From contig NZ_CP040887.1 of the NCBI RefSeq assembly GCF_006337125.1, positions 434,001 through 498,000 on the forward strand: 64,000 bases of DNA, given 5' to 3'. The position numbers were made by a program, and so were the translations under genes. The notes under the pieces were generated by a model. That model had not been told where the DNA came from. It saw only the letters and a list, made by a program, of their open reading frames with translations, and made no database searches. This DNA comes from Serinicoccus chungangensis. Its GTDB lineage: Bacteria > Actinomycetota > Actinomycetes > Actinomycetales > Dermatophilaceae. Positions 19,505 through 28,643 of this stretch are shown here, one piece after another; within the stretch, counting starts at the first letter, position 1, and each line of letters opens with the position of its first letter.

Positions 19505-20004
19505 CCGTCCACCTCACGACCGACTCGCCGGTCGGCCCCCTGCGCCTGCGCAGCGACGGCGAGCGCCTCACCGGGGTCTTCTTCGTCGAGCACCGGCACG
19601 CGCCCGAGGACCTGGGCGAGGTGGTCGACGACGCCCTGGCCCCGCCGGTGCTGCGCGAGACCGCCCGACAGCTGCAGGAGTACTTCGCGGGCGGGCGCAC
19701 CGGGTTCGACCTGCCGACGGCCGCCCCGGGGACCGACTTCCAGCAACGGGTCTGGGCCCAGCTGCGCGCCATCCCCTACGGCCGGACCTGGTCCTACGGC
19801 GAGCTCGCCCGGGCCCTCGGCAGCCCCGGCGCGTCCCGCGCCGTCGGGCTCGCCAACGGCCGCAACCCGCTCTCGATCGTCGTGCCCTGCCACCGGGTCG
19901 TGGGGTCGGACGGGTCCATCACCGGCTACGGCGGTGGCGTGGAGCGCAAGCAGGCCCTGCTGGACCTGGAACGGTCACGCACCGCCCCCACCCTCCCCGT
20001 CTGA
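19501..20004 (+). CDS. ogt: Methylated-DNA--protein-cysteine methyltransferase
   Basis: This suicide enzyme transfers methyl groups from O6-methylguanine to its active Cys in PCHRVVGSDG. The helix-turn-helix segment IPYGRTWSYGELARALGSPGA and the C-terminal ITGYGGGVERK match the family. ATG 19501 overlaps the preceding stop (ATGA) and has AAGGAG upstream. It gives 167 residues. With the Ada/AlkA gene it forms an alkylation-damage operon in which the two acceptor functions of E. coli Ada are split. Confidence 0.95.
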   Translation: MTVHLTTDSPVGPLRLRSDGERLTGVFFVEHRHAPEDLGEVVDDALAPPVLRETARQLQEYFAGGRTGFDLPTAAPGTDFQQRVWAQLRAIPYGRTWSYGELARALGSPGASRAVGLANGRNPLSIVVPCHRVVGSDGSITGYGGGVERKQALLDLERSRTAPTLPV

Positions 20005-20063
20005 GCGGGTCCGGCGACCGGCGCCCGGCCCGACGCGATGCCGGGGGTGCTCCCGGTGCCGAC

Positions 20064-20069
20064 TACCCT
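20064..20069 (+). promoter_or_regulatory. Leaderless-type -10 (TACCCT) for lysS
   Basis: It ends six bases before GTG 20076. A GGGAGG stretch directly abuts the start codon and is too close to act as a normal ribosome site. Confidence 0.5.
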
Positions 20070-20075
20070 GGGAGG

Positions 20076-21578
20076 GTGAGCGAGCCGACCCGACCGAGCG
20101 TGCCCGAGACCGACCTGCCCGAGCAGATCGCGGTCCGGCAGGGCAAGCGTCAGGCCATGCTCGACGCCGGCGTCGAGCCCTATCCCGTCGAGGTGCCGGT
20201 CACTCACACCCTGGCCCAGGTGCGGGAGGGCTGGGCGCACCTGGAGACCGGCGAGGAGACTGACGACGTCGTCGGCGTCGCCGGCCGGGTGATGTTCGTC
20301 CGCAACACCGGCAAGCTCTGCTTCGCCTCGCTGCAGTCCGGGGACGGCACCCGCCTGCAGGCCATGCTGTCCCTCGCGGAGGTCGGGCAGGAGGCCCTGG
20401 ACCGCTGGAAGGCGTGGGTAGACCTGGGCGACCACGTCTTCGTCGAGGGCCGGGTCATCAGCTCCCGTCGCGGGGAGCTGTCGGTCATGGCCACCTCCTG
20501 GCGCATGGCCTCCAAGGCGCTGCGTCCGCTGCCGGTGCTGCACAAGGAGCTCTCCGAGGAGCAGCGGGTGCGCCAGCGGTACGTCGACCTGCTGGTGCGC
20601 GAGGACGCGCGGCAGATGGTGCTCAAGCGGGCGGCCCTGACCCGGGCGGTGCGGCGGGTGCTGGAGGGTGACGGCTACGTCGAGGTCGAGACGCCGGTCC
20701 TGCAGGCCCTGCACGGCGGTGCCAACGCCCGGCCGTTCAACACCCACCTCAACGCCTTCGACCTGCCGATGACCCTGCGCATCGCGCTGGAGCTGCACCT
20801 CAAGCGGGCCGTGGTCGGTGGGGTGGAGCGGGTCTACGAGATCGGCCGCATCTTCCGCAACGAGGGCATCGACTCCACCCACTCGCCCGAGTTCACGATG
20901 CTGGAGTGCTACCAGTCCTACGGCGACCAGTTCACCATGGCCGACCTCATGCGGCGGATGATCCTGGCCGCCGCCGACGAGATCGGGAGCCGGCAGGTGC
21001 AGACCGCGGCCGGGGTCATCGACCTGGACGGCGAGTGGACGTGGCTCCCCTTCTACGACGGGCTCTCCGCGGTCGTGGGGGAGCGGGTCGACGTCGAGAC
21101 GCCGGTCGACGACCTCCGGCGCCTGGCAGCCGTCCACGACGTGCCCGTCCAGCCCGGCTGGGGTGCCGACAAGATCGCCATGGAGATCTTCGGGGACGTC
21201 GTGGAGCCGACCCTGGTGCAGCCGACCTTCGTCTGCGACTACCCGGCCATCGCCCAGCCGCTGGCCCGCCCGCACCGGGACCGGCCCGGCCTGGTCGAGG
21301 CCTGGGACCTCATCATCGGCGGGATCGAGCGGGGCACCGCCTTCTCCGAGCTCGTCGACCCCGAGATCCAGCGGGCGCGGCTCACCGAGCAGTCGCTCCT
21401 GGCGGCCGGTGGCGACGCGGACGCCATGCAGCTGGACGAGGACTTCCTGCGGGCGCTGGAGTACGCCGCGCCCCCGATGGGGGGCCTCGGCATGGGGCTG
21501 GACCGGGTGCTCATGCTGCTCACCGGGACGGGCGTGCGCGAGACCATCCTCTTCCCCTTCCTCAAGCCGGAGGTCTGA
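20076..21578 (+). CDS. lysS: Lysyl-tRNA synthetase (class II)
   Basis: The 500-residue enzyme charges tRNA-Lys. An N-terminal OB-fold anticodon domain ([23 protein letters not shown]) precedes the class II core with motif 1, motif 2 ([23 protein letters not shown]) and motif 3 ([16 protein letters not shown]). GTG 20076 is set by the start of similarity. The frame is open for another 800 bases upstream, but that part is antisense or out of frame with the alkylation genes. Lysine synthetase next to lsr2 is the usual actinobacterial order. Confidence 0.96.
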   Translation: MSEPTRPSVPETDLPEQIAVRQGKRQAMLDAGVEPYPVEVPVTHTLAQVREGWAHLETGEETDDVVGVAGRVMFVRNTGKLCFASLQSGDGTRLQAMLSLAEVGQEALDRWKAWVDLGDHVFVEGRVISSRRGELSVMATSWRMASKALRPLPVLHKELSEEQRVRQRYVDLLVREDARQMVLKRAALTRAVRRVLEGDGYVEVETPVLQALHGGANARPFNTHLNAFDLPMTLRIALELHLKRAVVGGVERVYEIGRIFRNEGIDSTHSPEFTMLECYQSYGDQFTMADLMRRMILAAADEIGSRQVQTAAGVIDLDGEWTWLPFYDGLSAVVGERVDVETPVDDLRRLAAVHDVPVQPGWGADKIAMEIFGDVVEPTLVQPTFVCDYPAIAQPLARPHRDRPGLVEAWDLIIGGIERGTAFSELVDPEIQRARLTEQSLLAAGGDADAMQLDEDFLRALEYAAPPMGGLGMGLDRVLMLLTGTGVRETILFPFLKPEV

Positions 21579-21817
21579 TGGGCGAGTTCCTGCACGAGGG
21601 GTGGATGATCCTGGCCGCTCTGCTGCCGTCGGCGGGACTGCTCTACCTCTTCTACGTCGTCATGAAGCACATGGTGGAGGGCGACCGCCGGGAGCGGGCG
21701 GCCCAGCGGGCCGCGGACCAGGAGGAGGACCGGGCCGCGCGCCGGGACGCCGACCGGCCGGTGGACCGCGCGGCGACCGACCCCGGGCCGGGTGTCGACC
21801 CCGCCGACCGCGGCTGA
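21578..21817 (+). CDS. Small single-span membrane protein
   Basis: The 79-residue protein has one hydrophobic segment (WMILAALLPSAGLLYLFYVVM) at residues ~9-29, then a highly charged Arg/Asp/Glu tail rich in RRERAAQRAADQ. The ATG overlaps the lysS stop (TGATG), so it is translationally coupled. Proteins of this shape follow lysS in related genomes, but I know no function. The tail would face the cytoplasm. Confidence 0.6.
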   Translation: MGEFLHEGWMILAALLPSAGLLYLFYVVMKHMVEGDRRERAAQRAADQEEDRAARRDADRPVDRAATDPGPGVDPADRG

Positions 21818-21845
21818 GGTCCACCCGGCCGCAGCCCATTGCCAG

Positions 21846-21863
21846 GAATTCCCAAGAATTCCC
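21846..21863. repeat. Tandem GAATTCCC repeats upstream of lsr2
   Basis: GAATTCCC occurs at 21846-21853 and 21856-21863, ten bases apart (one helical turn), in an AT-richer patch before the lsr2 promoter. This spacing would suit a regulator bound on one face of the DNA. Confidence 0.4.
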
Positions 21864-21903
21864 GTGCAAGAAATGCTGACTTCGCCCCGCGAGGAAAGAG
21901 CGC

Positions 21904-21909
21904 TAGTCT
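21904..21909 (+). promoter_or_regulatory. Putative -10 (TAGTCT) of lsr2
   Basis: It is followed by a short leader and a strong AAAGGAG ribosome site just before ATG 21961. A weak TTCGCC stands 17 bases upstream as a possible -35. Confidence 0.45.
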
Positions 21910-21960
21910 TCTCCTGCGACGCAACCTGTAGCGGCGCATGCTCGGCACAAAGGAGAAGAA

Positions 21961-22296
21961 ATGGCACAGCGAGTGCAGGTCATCCTGGTGGATGACCTCA
22001 GTGGTGGGGAGGCGAACCAGACCGTGGAGTTCGCCTTGGACGGGGTTCACTACGAGATCGACCTCAGCGACGAGAACGCCGCGAAGCTGCGTGAGGACTT
22101 CGCGTCGTGGATCGGTCAGGCCCGTCGGGCCGGAGGTCGTCGCCAGACCCGGCGGCGTGGCGCCGCCCCGGCGGCCGGAGGCCGCAGCGACGAGCTCGCG
22201 AAGGTCCGCGAGTGGGGCCGGGAGAACGGCTACAAGGTCAGCTCTCGTGGCCGCGTCTCGCAGGAGCTCCAGGACGCCTACGCGGCGGCCCACTGA
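21961..22296 (+). CDS. lsr2: Lsr2 nucleoid-associated protein (H-NS-like)
   Basis: Lsr2 bridges AT-rich DNA and silences horizontally acquired genes. The 111-residue protein has the N-terminal dimerisation region (VQVILVDDLSGGEANQTVEFALDG split by a turn; EIDLSDENAAKLR) and a C-terminal DNA-binding part with the AT-hook-like SRGRVSQELQ. A basic linker (RRAGGRRQTRRRG) joins them. The start has a strong AAAGGAG ribosome site. An ideal intrinsic terminator follows. Its normal neighbours lysS and clpC are present, but the end-joining module is inserted between lsr2 and clpC. Confidence 0.95.
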   Translation: MAQRVQVILVDDLSGGEANQTVEFALDGVHYEIDLSDENAAKLREDFASWIGQARRAGGRRQTRRRGAAPAAGGRSDELAKVREWGRENGYKVSSRGRVSQELQDAYAAAH

Positions 22297-22318
22297 CCTC
22301 TCGGAGGCTCTCGGAGAA

Positions 22319-22351
22319 GGGCTGACGTCCCGCGGGGACGTCAGCCCTTTT
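22319..22351 (+). terminator. Intrinsic terminator of lsr2
   Basis: A perfect 13-bp stem (22319-22331 with 22335-22347) with a three-base loop is followed by TTTT and a further T-rich stretch. It is the most classical rho-independent terminator in the window. Confidence 0.92.
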
Positions 22352-22368
22352 CTCGCCCTTTTCCGGGC

Positions 22369-23220
22369 TCAGGCCCGGTCCATCGTGATCTGCTCGAGAT
22401 CGGTATCCCCGGCGGCCGCGCCCTCGACCTCGGACCAGTCGCGCGGGAAGGCGACCTGAGGTCGTTCCCGCGCCCTCAGGGACCACGGACAGATAGTGGT
22501 CTTGGCGCCATTGTTCTGGCTCCAGTCCAGAAACACCTTGTGTGAGCGCAACGATTTGCTCATCCGTGCAGTCACGAGATCCGGATGGTCCTCGGCGAGC
22601 TTCTCGGCGAGGGCCTTGGTGACCGCGCTCACCTCGTCCGCGCCACGGGTGCCCTCGAGCCCGGCGTACAGCTGCATGCCCTTGGACCCGCTGGTGACGG
22701 GGCGCGACTCCAGGCCCACGGCCTCCAGGCGCTCCCGCACGAGGAGCGCCACCCGGGAGCACTCGCGCAGCCCCGCGCCGGGCCCGGGGTCGAGGTCGAC
22801 CACGAGGCGGTCCGGCGGCAGCGCGGCACCGTCGTCGTCGACCCGCCACTGGGGGACGTGCAGCTCCAGGCTGCCGAGGTTGACGAGGTAGACCAGGACG
22901 GCGAGATCGGTCACGAGGGGGAAGGTGAGGTGGGTGTGTCCGCGGGAGGACCCGGGAGTGGGCAGGGTCACCCGGGGCAACCACTCCGGTGCGCCGGAGG
23001 GGAGGTTCTTCTCGAAGAAGTGGGCCCCGGTCACCCCCTCCGGCCACCGGATCCGGGTCACCGGCCGGTCCGCCAGCTCGGGCAGGATCTGCTCCGCGTG
23101 GGTGACGTAGTAGGTGAGCACCTCCCCCTTGGTGGTCCCGGTGGCGGGGTAGAGGACCTTGTCCAGGTTGCTCACCCGCAGCGTGCGTCCGGCCACGCTC
23201 ACCTGCTGGCTGCTCATCAT
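22369..23220 (-). CDS. LigD-type primase-polymerase for non-homologous end joining
   Basis: The 283-residue protein matches the polymerase domain of LigD, which fills gaps at broken ends with ribonucleotides. It shows NLDKVLYP, HFFEKNLPSGAPEWLPRV, the catalytic carboxylates DLDPG, the TSGSKGMQLY motif, and SHKVFLDWSQNN near the end. No nuclease (PE) or ligase domain is attached. The start overlaps the ligase stop as ATGA, so the two are coupled. A stretch encoded by about 22460-22580 uses codons rare elsewhere here (AAA, TTT, AAT, TCA, TGT). Confidence 0.88.
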   Translation of the reverse strand: MMSSQQVSVAGRTLRVSNLDKVLYPATGTTKGEVLTYYVTHAEQILPELADRPVTRIRWPEGVTGAHFFEKNLPSGAPEWLPRVTLPTPGSSRGHTHLTFPLVTDLAVLVYLVNLGSLELHVPQWRVDDDGAALPPDRLVVDLDPGPGAGLRECSRVALLVRERLEAVGLESRPVTSGSKGMQLYAGLEGTRGADEVSAVTKALAEKLAEDHPDLVTARMSKSLRSHKVFLDWSQNNGAKTTICPWSLRARERPQVAFPRDWSEVEGAAAGDTDLEQITMDRA

Positions 23221-24209
23221 GCCTCCCCGACGGGGCCGACGAGGTCGGCCGGTTCGAGGTCCGGGCGGACGCCCTGGAAGGACGGCTGGCGCAGCCGGTC
23301 GGCCGTCCCCTCGGCGCCCAGCGCGGCGACGTCGACGACCACCTGCGGTCGCAGCCAGGTGGAGCCGCGCGCCTCGACGGGCGGGATCGGGGTGTCGAAG
23401 GGGTACTCCCCGGTGGGCACCCCGGCCAGGAGCCGCTGCAGGTGTTCACCGGCGCGCCCCGCCAGCCCGCTGCCGACCCGCCCCCGGTAGCGCAGCCGCG
23501 GCGACCCGTCGGCGGTGAGCTGCGGCATACCGTCGGGTCCGCGCAGCGGCACGCCGACGTGCACCGCCCCGATGCGGCCGGGGCGCCCGGCCTCGGGCCG
23601 CCAGCCGCCGACGACCACCGACACCCGGGCGCGGTGCGGGTACTTCAGCCAGGCGGTGCTGCGCCTCCCCGGCTGGTATGCCGCGTCCCGCCGCTTGCTC
23701 ACCACCCCCTCGAGATGCTGCTCGCGGGTGGCGCCGAGCAGCATCTCCCCGTCGTCGTAGACGGGGGAGAGCTGGACCCCCGGGACGTCCTCGACGAGCT
23801 GCTCCAGCGCCTCCCGACGCGCCGACCAGGGGAGCGCCGTGAGGTCGAGGCCGTCCAGGCGCAGCAGGTCGAAGGCGACGTAGGTGGCGGGGCGGGCGGC
23901 GGCCAGGCGCTCCGCGGCGGCACCCTGGCCCACGTGGACCCGCTCGACGACGTGGCTGAAGGAGGGGCGACCCTCGACCAGGCAGACCGCCTCGCCGTCC
24001 AGCAGCAGGTCCTCGGCCACGCCGCCCAGGCCGGCGAGCTCGGGGAAGGCGTGCGCGATGTCGCGCCCGCCCCGGGTCAGCAGCCGCAGCCGCCCCTCGG
24101 TGACGTCGGCCAGCAGCCGGATGCCGTCCCACTTGATCTCGTGCACCCACGCCGGGCCGGTCGGCGGCCGGGCCGGGACCTCTCCCGGGGTGGCGAGCAT
24201 GGGGCGCAT
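23217..24209 (-). CDS. ATP-dependent DNA ligase, LigD ligase-domain type
   Basis: The 330-residue protein has the nucleotidyl-transfer motif KxDG as EIKWDGIR near residue 26, LLDGEAVCL, YVAFDLLRLDG, LEGVVSKRRDAAYQPGRRS and WLKYPHRA. A C-terminal OB-fold region follows (VVGGWRPEAGRPGRIGAVHVG, LRYRGRVGSGL). It seals ends after Ku binding. Motif V has WLKYPHR in place of the more usual WxKxK pattern. The ATG at 24209 begins MRPMLATPGEV, the usual family start. It is 18 bases from the divergent ku start. Confidence 0.88.
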   Translation of the reverse strand: MRPMLATPGEVPARPPTGPAWVHEIKWDGIRLLADVTEGRLRLLTRGGRDIAHAFPELAGLGGVAEDLLLDGEAVCLVEGRPSFSHVVERVHVGQGAAAERLAAARPATYVAFDLLRLDGLDLTALPWSARREALEQLVEDVPGVQLSPVYDDGEMLLGATREQHLEGVVSKRRDAAYQPGRRSTAWLKYPHRARVSVVVGGWRPEAGRPGRIGAVHVGVPLRGPDGMPQLTADGSPRLRYRGRVGSGLAGRAGEHLQRLLAGVPTGEYPFDTPIPPVEARGSTWLRPQVVVDVAALGAEGTADRLRQPSFQGVRPDLEPADLVGPVGEA

Positions 24210-24227
24210 GGGTCCATCCTGGGGTGC

Positions 24228-25253
24228 GTGAGAGCGATCTGGAAGGGTGCCGTCTCGTTCGGGCTGGTCAACGTGCCGGTGCGGTTGTACTCCGCCACCG
24301 AGAACCACGACCTGAGCTTCCACCAGGTACGCCGCAGCGACGGCAGCCGGATCCGCTACAAGCGGGTGGCGCAGGCCGACGGCGAGGAGGTGGCCTACAA
24401 GGACATCGCCAAGGCCTACGAGACCGACGACGGCAAGACGGTCGTCCTCACCGAGGAGGACCTGGCGAGCCTGCCCCACCGCAGCAGCAAGGAGATCTCC
24501 GTCGAGCAGTTCGTGCCGCGCGAGCAGATCGACCCGATCCTCTACGACAAGGCCTACTACCTCGAGCCCGACGCCATGGGCGCCAAGGCCTACGGGTTGC
24601 TGCGCGAGGCCCTGCGCGAGTCCGACCGGGTGGCCGTGGTCACCGTCTCGGTCCGCAGCCGGATGACCATGGCGGTGCTGCGGGTGCGGGAGGACGACGC
24701 CGCGATCGTCCTGCAGACCCTGCTGTGGCCGGACGAGATCCGCGCCTCCGACCAGCTCGACCACCTCGACGAGGTGAGCGAGCCCAAGAAGGACGAGGTC
24801 GCCATGGCGCGGATGCTCGTCGACTCGATGTCCGGCGACTTCGAGCCCGCGGGGCACGTGGACGACTTCAAGGAGGCCGTCGACGCGCTGGTGGAGGAGA
24901 AGATCAGCGGGGGAGAGGTCACCGAGAGCCCGGACGAGGAGGAGGAGGCCGACAGCGGGGAGGTCGTCGACCTGCTGGCGGCGCTGCAGCGCTCGGTGGA
25001 CCGGGCCAAGAAGGGCCGCGGCGAGGACGCCGAGGACGGCGGCACCTCGGAGGGCGAGGGCTCGGGGGGCAAGGCCTCCGGGGGCAAGTCCTCCGGGGGC
25101 AAGGGCTCAGGCGGCCGCTCCTCGTCGACGACGTCGCCGGGCAAGAAGGCGTCCACGTCGTCGGGCAAGAAGTCGTCCGCGAAGTCGTCCACGTCGTCGG
25201 GGAAGACGTCGGGCACCAAGGCCGCGAGCACGAGGTCGAAGAAGGCGGGCTGA
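24228..25253 (+). CDS. ku: Ku homodimer end-binding protein
   Basis: Bacterial Ku encircles double-strand ends and recruits LigD-type enzymes. The core runs from AIWKGAVSFGLVNVPVRLYSAT through KRVAQADGEEV, YYLEP and LLWPDEIR to about residue 250, with family identity clear. It is followed by an ~85-residue tail of Gly/Ser/Lys repeats (GGKASGGKSSGGKGSGG, then SSGKKSSAKSST), resembling histone H1 tails and the lysine-rich Ku extensions known from other actinobacteria. The tail's DNA is itself a tandem of about 12-base units. GTG 24228 is preceded by CATCCT seven bases away. Length is 341 residues. Confidence 0.93.
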   Translation: MRAIWKGAVSFGLVNVPVRLYSATENHDLSFHQVRRSDGSRIRYKRVAQADGEEVAYKDIAKAYETDDGKTVVLTEEDLASLPHRSSKEISVEQFVPREQIDPILYDKAYYLEPDAMGAKAYGLLREALRESDRVAVVTVSVRSRMTMAVLRVREDDAAIVLQTLLWPDEIRASDQLDHLDEVSEPKKDEVAMARMLVDSMSGDFEPAGHVDDFKEAVDALVEEKISGGEVTESPDEEEEADSGEVVDLLAALQRSVDRAKKGRGEDAEDGGTSEGEGSGGKASGGKSSGGKGSGGRSSSTTSPGKKASTSSGKKSSAKSSTSSGKTSGTKAASTRSKKAG

Positions 25254-25261
25254 GCCGCGGC

Positions 25262-25873
25262 TCAGGGAGTCGTCGTGCTCTCCGCGGCGTCCTCCAGGGC
25301 GGCCCGCGGGCTGCAGCCGAAGCCACGGTCCAGCTTGGTGGCCACCGAGGTGAGCGTGGAGCGCAGGGCCTCCCCGACGTCCTCCCCCGAGTCACCCAGC
25401 GCCTGCGCGGTGAGGGAGTAGGGCGTGCGCTCGCCCTTCTCCGAGCCGGGGCTCGTGCACAGCGTCAGGCCCACCGCCAGTCGCGGGCCCAGGTAGGACT
25501 CGCCGAGGTACTCCGGGCCGGGGCTCATCCCCTCCTCCTCGCGCGCGAGCGCCCGGGCCTGCTCACGGCCCTCCTCACCCACGGCCACGCCCACCCGCAC
25601 GAGCGGGCGCTCGCCGTCGTAGGCCTCGCACACCCAGGAGGTGTCGTCGTCGGTGACGACCACCTCGCGCGGGTCGGCCGGCTCACCGCCGGCGAGGGCA
25701 CGCAGCGACTGCGGGCTCACGTCCTCGCACAGCCAGCCGTCGGCCGACCCCTGCGTCGGCGCGGGACCGGAGGTCGACGACCCGGCGGGCTGCTGCGGCT
25801 CCGTCCCGGAGGTGCAGCCGGCGGCCACGAGGGCGGCCAGGAGGGTGATCGGGAGCAACGGTGGCACGCGCAT
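25262..25873 (-). CDS. Lipoprotein of unknown function (DUF3558-like)
   Basis: A signal peptide ends in a lipobox AAGC at residues 17-20, so the mature protein should be lipid-anchored outside the membrane. The remaining ~180 residues contain four further cysteines (WLCED, WVCEAY, LTLCTS, GFGCSP) that could form two disulfides. This layout resembles small actinobacterial DUF3558/DUF3515-type lipoproteins, but I cannot assign it securely. It is convergent with ku. The space between them holds a 16-base palindrome (25250-25265). Confidence 0.65.
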   Translation of the reverse strand: MRVPPLLPITLLAALVAAGCTSGTEPQQPAGSSTSGPAPTQGSADGWLCEDVSPQSLRALAGGEPADPREVVVTDDDTSWVCEAYDGERPLVRVGVAVGEEGREQARALAREEEGMSPGPEYLGESYLGPRLAVGLTLCTSPGSEKGERTPYSLTAQALGDSGEDVGEALRSTLTSVATKLDRGFGCSPRAALEDAAESTTTP

Positions 25874-26004
25874 GCCCGCATGCTAGGACGACCGGCTGGG
25901 CGGCATACCTCGTGCCGCCGGAGGGTCACCACGGGCTCACCTCCCGCAGGAGGCAGCCCATTGCGCCGGGGGCGAACACGGAACATCGGTGGTGGATGAG
26001 GACG

Positions 26005-26031
26005 TTGACCCGGACCAGACGCACGTAGAGT
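26005..26031 (+). promoter_or_regulatory. Possible clpC promoter
   Basis: TTGACC (26005-26010) and TAGAGT (26026-26031) are separated by 15 bases, shorter than ideal. A small GTGGG/CCCAC hairpin follows at 26030-26045, just ahead of the GGAGGAG ribosome site. No CIRCE or HAIR heat-shock operator was seen. Confidence 0.4.
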
Positions 26032-26061
26032 GGGTGGTAGCCCACAGTGGAGGAGAAGAGC

Positions 26062-28587
26062 ATGTTCGAACGGTTCACCGACCGGGCTCGACGTGTGGTG
26101 GTGCTCGCGCAGGAAGAGGCGCGCATGCTCAACCACAACTACATCGGCACCGAGCACCTGCTGCTGGGCCTGATCCACGAGGGTGAGGGCGTGGCCGCCA
26201 AGGCGCTGGAGTCGCTGGACATCTCGCTGGACGCCGTGCGCCAGCAGGTGCAGGAGATCATCGGCCAGGGCCAGCAGAGCCCCACCGGCCACATCCCGTT
26301 CACCCCCCGCGCCAAGAAGGTCCTCGAGCTCTCGCTGCGCGAGGGCCTGCAGCTGGGGCACAACTACATCGGCACCGAGCACCTGCTGCTCGGCCTCATC
26401 CGTGAGGGTGAGGGGGTCGCGGCCCAGGTGCTCGTCAAGCTGGGTGCGGACCTCAACCGGGTCCGTCAGCAGGTCATCACCCTGCTCTCCGGCTACCAGG
26501 GCAAGGAGTCCGCCACGGCGGGCGTCGGCGCCGGCAGCCAGCAGGAGGGCCAGCAGTCCGGCTCCCTCGTGCTCGACCAGTTCGGCCGCAACCTCACGCA
26601 GGCCGCCCGGGAGGGCAAGCTCGACCCGGTCATCGGCCGGGAGAAGGAGATCGAGCGGGTCATGCAGGTCCTGTCCCGCCGGACCAAGAACAACCCGGTG
26701 CTCATCGGCGAGCCCGGCGTCGGCAAGACCGCCGTCGTCGAGGGCCTGGCCCAGGACATCGTCCGCGGGGACGTGCCGGAGACGCTCAAGGAGAAGCAGC
26801 TCTACACCCTCGACCTCGGTGCGCTGGTCGCCGGCTCGCGCTACCGCGGAGACTTCGAGGAGCGCCTCAAGAAGGTCCTCAAGGAGATCCGCACCCGCGG
26901 TGACATCATCCTGTTCATCGACGAGATCCACACCCTCGTCGGGGCGGGTGCCGCCGAGGGCGCCATCGACGCCGCCAGCATCCTCAAGCCGATGCTGGCC
27001 CGCGGCGAGCTGCAGACCATCGGTGCGACGACGCTGGACGAGTACCGCAAGCACATCGAGAAGGACGCCGCCCTCGAGCGCCGCTTCCAGCCGATCCAGG
27101 TCGCCGAGCCGACGCTCAAGCACGCCATCGAGATCCTCAAGGGTCTGCGCGACCGCTACGAGGCGCACCACCGGGTGACCATCACCGACGGCGCCCTCGT
27201 GGGGGCCGCCACGATGGCCGACCGCTACATCAACGACCGCTTCCTGCCGGACAAGGCGATCGACCTGATCGACGAGGCCGGCGCGCGACTGCGCATCCGC
27301 CGGATGACCGCGCCGCCGGACCTGCGCGAGTTCGACGACAAGATCGCGCACGCCAAGCGCGAGAAGGAGTCGGCCATCGACGGCCAGGACTTCGAGAAGG
27401 CGGCCCGGCTGCGCGACGAGGAGCACAAGCTCACCCAGGCGCGTGCCGAGCGGGAGAAGGAGTGGAAGAACGGTGACATGGACGTCGTCGCCGAGGTCGA
27501 CGAGGAGCTGATCGCCGAGGTCCTCGCCGCCGCCACCGGCATCCCGGTCTTCAAGCTGAGCGAGGAGGAGTCCTCCCGCCTGCTCAACATGGAGGACGAG
27601 CTGCACAAGCGGATCATCGGCATGAACGACGCCATCAAGGCGCTGTCCCAGGCCATCCGCCGCACGCGGGCCGGTCTGAAGGACCCGCGCCGTCCCGGTG
27701 GGTCGTTCATCTTCGCCGGGCCCACGGGTGTCGGCAAGACCGAGCTGGCCAAGGCGCTCGCCGAGTTCCTCTTCGGGGACGAGGACAGCCTCATCACCCT
27801 GGACATGTCCGAGTACTCCGAGAAGCACACCGTCTCGCGGATGTTCGGCTCGCCTCCCGGCTACGTCGGCTACGAGGAGGGCGGTCAGCTGACCGAGAAG
27901 GTCCGGCGCAAGCCGTTCTCGGTCGTGCTGTTCGACGAGATCGAGAAGGCTCACCCGGACATCTTCAACAGCCTCCTGCAGATCCTGGAGGACGGTCGCC
28001 TGACCGACTCCCAGGGCCGGGTGGTCGACTTCAAGAACACCGTCATCATCATGACCACCAACCTGGGCACCCGGGACATCGCCAAGGGCGTCTCGCTCGG
28101 CTTCTCCGCCGGGCCCGAGACGCGCAGCGACTACGACCGGATGAAGAACAAGGTCACGGACGAGCTCAAGCAGCACTTCCGTCCGGAGTTCCTCAACCGC
28201 GTGGACGACACCATCGTCTTCCCGCAGCTCACCCAGGACGAGATCGTCGCCATCGTCGACCTCATGGTCGCGCGGCTGGACGAGCGGCTCAAGGACAAGG
28301 ACATGGCCATCGAGCTCACCTCGTCCGCCAAGGAGCTCCTCGCCAAGCGCGGCTACGACCCCGTGCTGGGTGCGCGGCCGCTGCGCCGGGCGATCCAGCG
28401 CGAGATCGAGGACCAGCTCTCCGAGAAGATCCTCTTCGGTGAGATCGGCACCGGCCAGATCGTCATCGTCGACGTGGAGGACACGGTCGGCGAGGGCAAG
28501 AACCGCGACAAGGTGTTCACCTTCCGCGGGCAGGAGAAGCCGGCGGAGGTGCCCGACACCGTGCCGGTGGAGGAGCAGGCCGGCTGA
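26062..28587 (+). CDS. clpC: ATP-dependent Clp protease ATPase subunit ClpC
   Basis: ClpC is the Hsp100 unfoldase that feeds ClpP in actinobacteria. The 841-residue protein begins with two Clp_N repeats (each with [13 protein letters not shown], near residues 24 and 99). Then come the first AAA+ module (Walker A GEPGVGKT, Walker B ILFIDEIH), a UVR/M-domain-like coiled region around residues 425-460, and the second module ([16 protein letters not shown]). The C-terminal D2-small domain ends it ([15 protein letters not shown]). ATG 26062 has GGAGGAG six bases upstream; an in-frame start at 26047 would precede that site. A strong hairpin follows the stop. Confidence 0.96.
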   Translation: MFERFTDRARRVVVLAQEEARMLNHNYIGTEHLLLGLIHEGEGVAAKALESLDISLDAVRQQVQEIIGQGQQSPTGHIPFTPRAKKVLELSLREGLQLGHNYIGTEHLLLGLIREGEGVAAQVLVKLGADLNRVRQQVITLLSGYQGKESATAGVGAGSQQEGQQSGSLVLDQFGRNLTQAAREGKLDPVIGREKEIERVMQVLSRRTKNNPVLIGEPGVGKTAVVEGLAQDIVRGDVPETLKEKQLYTLDLGALVAGSRYRGDFEERLKKVLKEIRTRGDIILFIDEIHTLVGAGAAEGAIDAASILKPMLARGELQTIGATTLDEYRKHIEKDAALERRFQPIQVAEPTLKHAIEILKGLRDRYEAHHRVTITDGALVGAATMADRYINDRFLPDKAIDLIDEAGARLRIRRMTAPPDLREFDDKIAHAKREKESAIDGQDFEKAARLRDEEHKLTQARAEREKEWKNGDMDVVAEVDEELIAEVLAAATGIPVFKLSEEESSRLLNMEDELHKRIIGMNDAIKALSQAIRRTRAGLKDPRRPGGSFIFAGPTGVGKTELAKALAEFLFGDEDSLITLDMSEYSEKHTVSRMFGSPPGYVGYEEGGQLTEKVRRKPFSVVLFDEIEKAHPDIFNSLLQILEDGRLTDSQGRVVDFKNTVIIMTTNLGTRDIAKGVSLGFSAGPETRSDYDRMKNKVTDELKQHFRPEFLNRVDDTIVFPQLTQDEIVAIVDLMVARLDERLKDKDMAIELTSSAKELLAKRGYDPVLGARPLRRAIQREIEDQLSEKILFGEIGTGQIVIVDVEDTVGEGKNRDKVFTFRGQEKPAEVPDTVPVEEQAG

Positions 28588-28605
28588 GGCGCGCAGAGCA
28601 CCGCT

Positions 28606-28643
28606 GAGGGCGGGGACAGGCAGGGATGCCCGTCCCCGCCCTC
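28606..28643 (+). terminator. Hairpin terminator of clpC
   Basis: A 12-bp outer stem (28606-28617 with 28632-28643) and a GGCA/TGCC inner stem flank a four-base loop, separated by one A-C mismatch. It begins 19 bases after the clpC stop. Confidence 0.8.

Noticed and set aside
22238-23449. Alternative larger frames overlapping the end-joining polymerase and ligase
   Set aside because: They are out of frame with the conserved motifs and differ in composition; only the frames carrying DLDPG and KWDG match the families.
25250-25265. Palindrome between ku and the lipoprotein gene as a terminator
   Set aside because: CTGAGCCGCGGCTCAG has no loop and no T-run, and overlaps the stop codons; it may simply reflect mirrored stop contexts.
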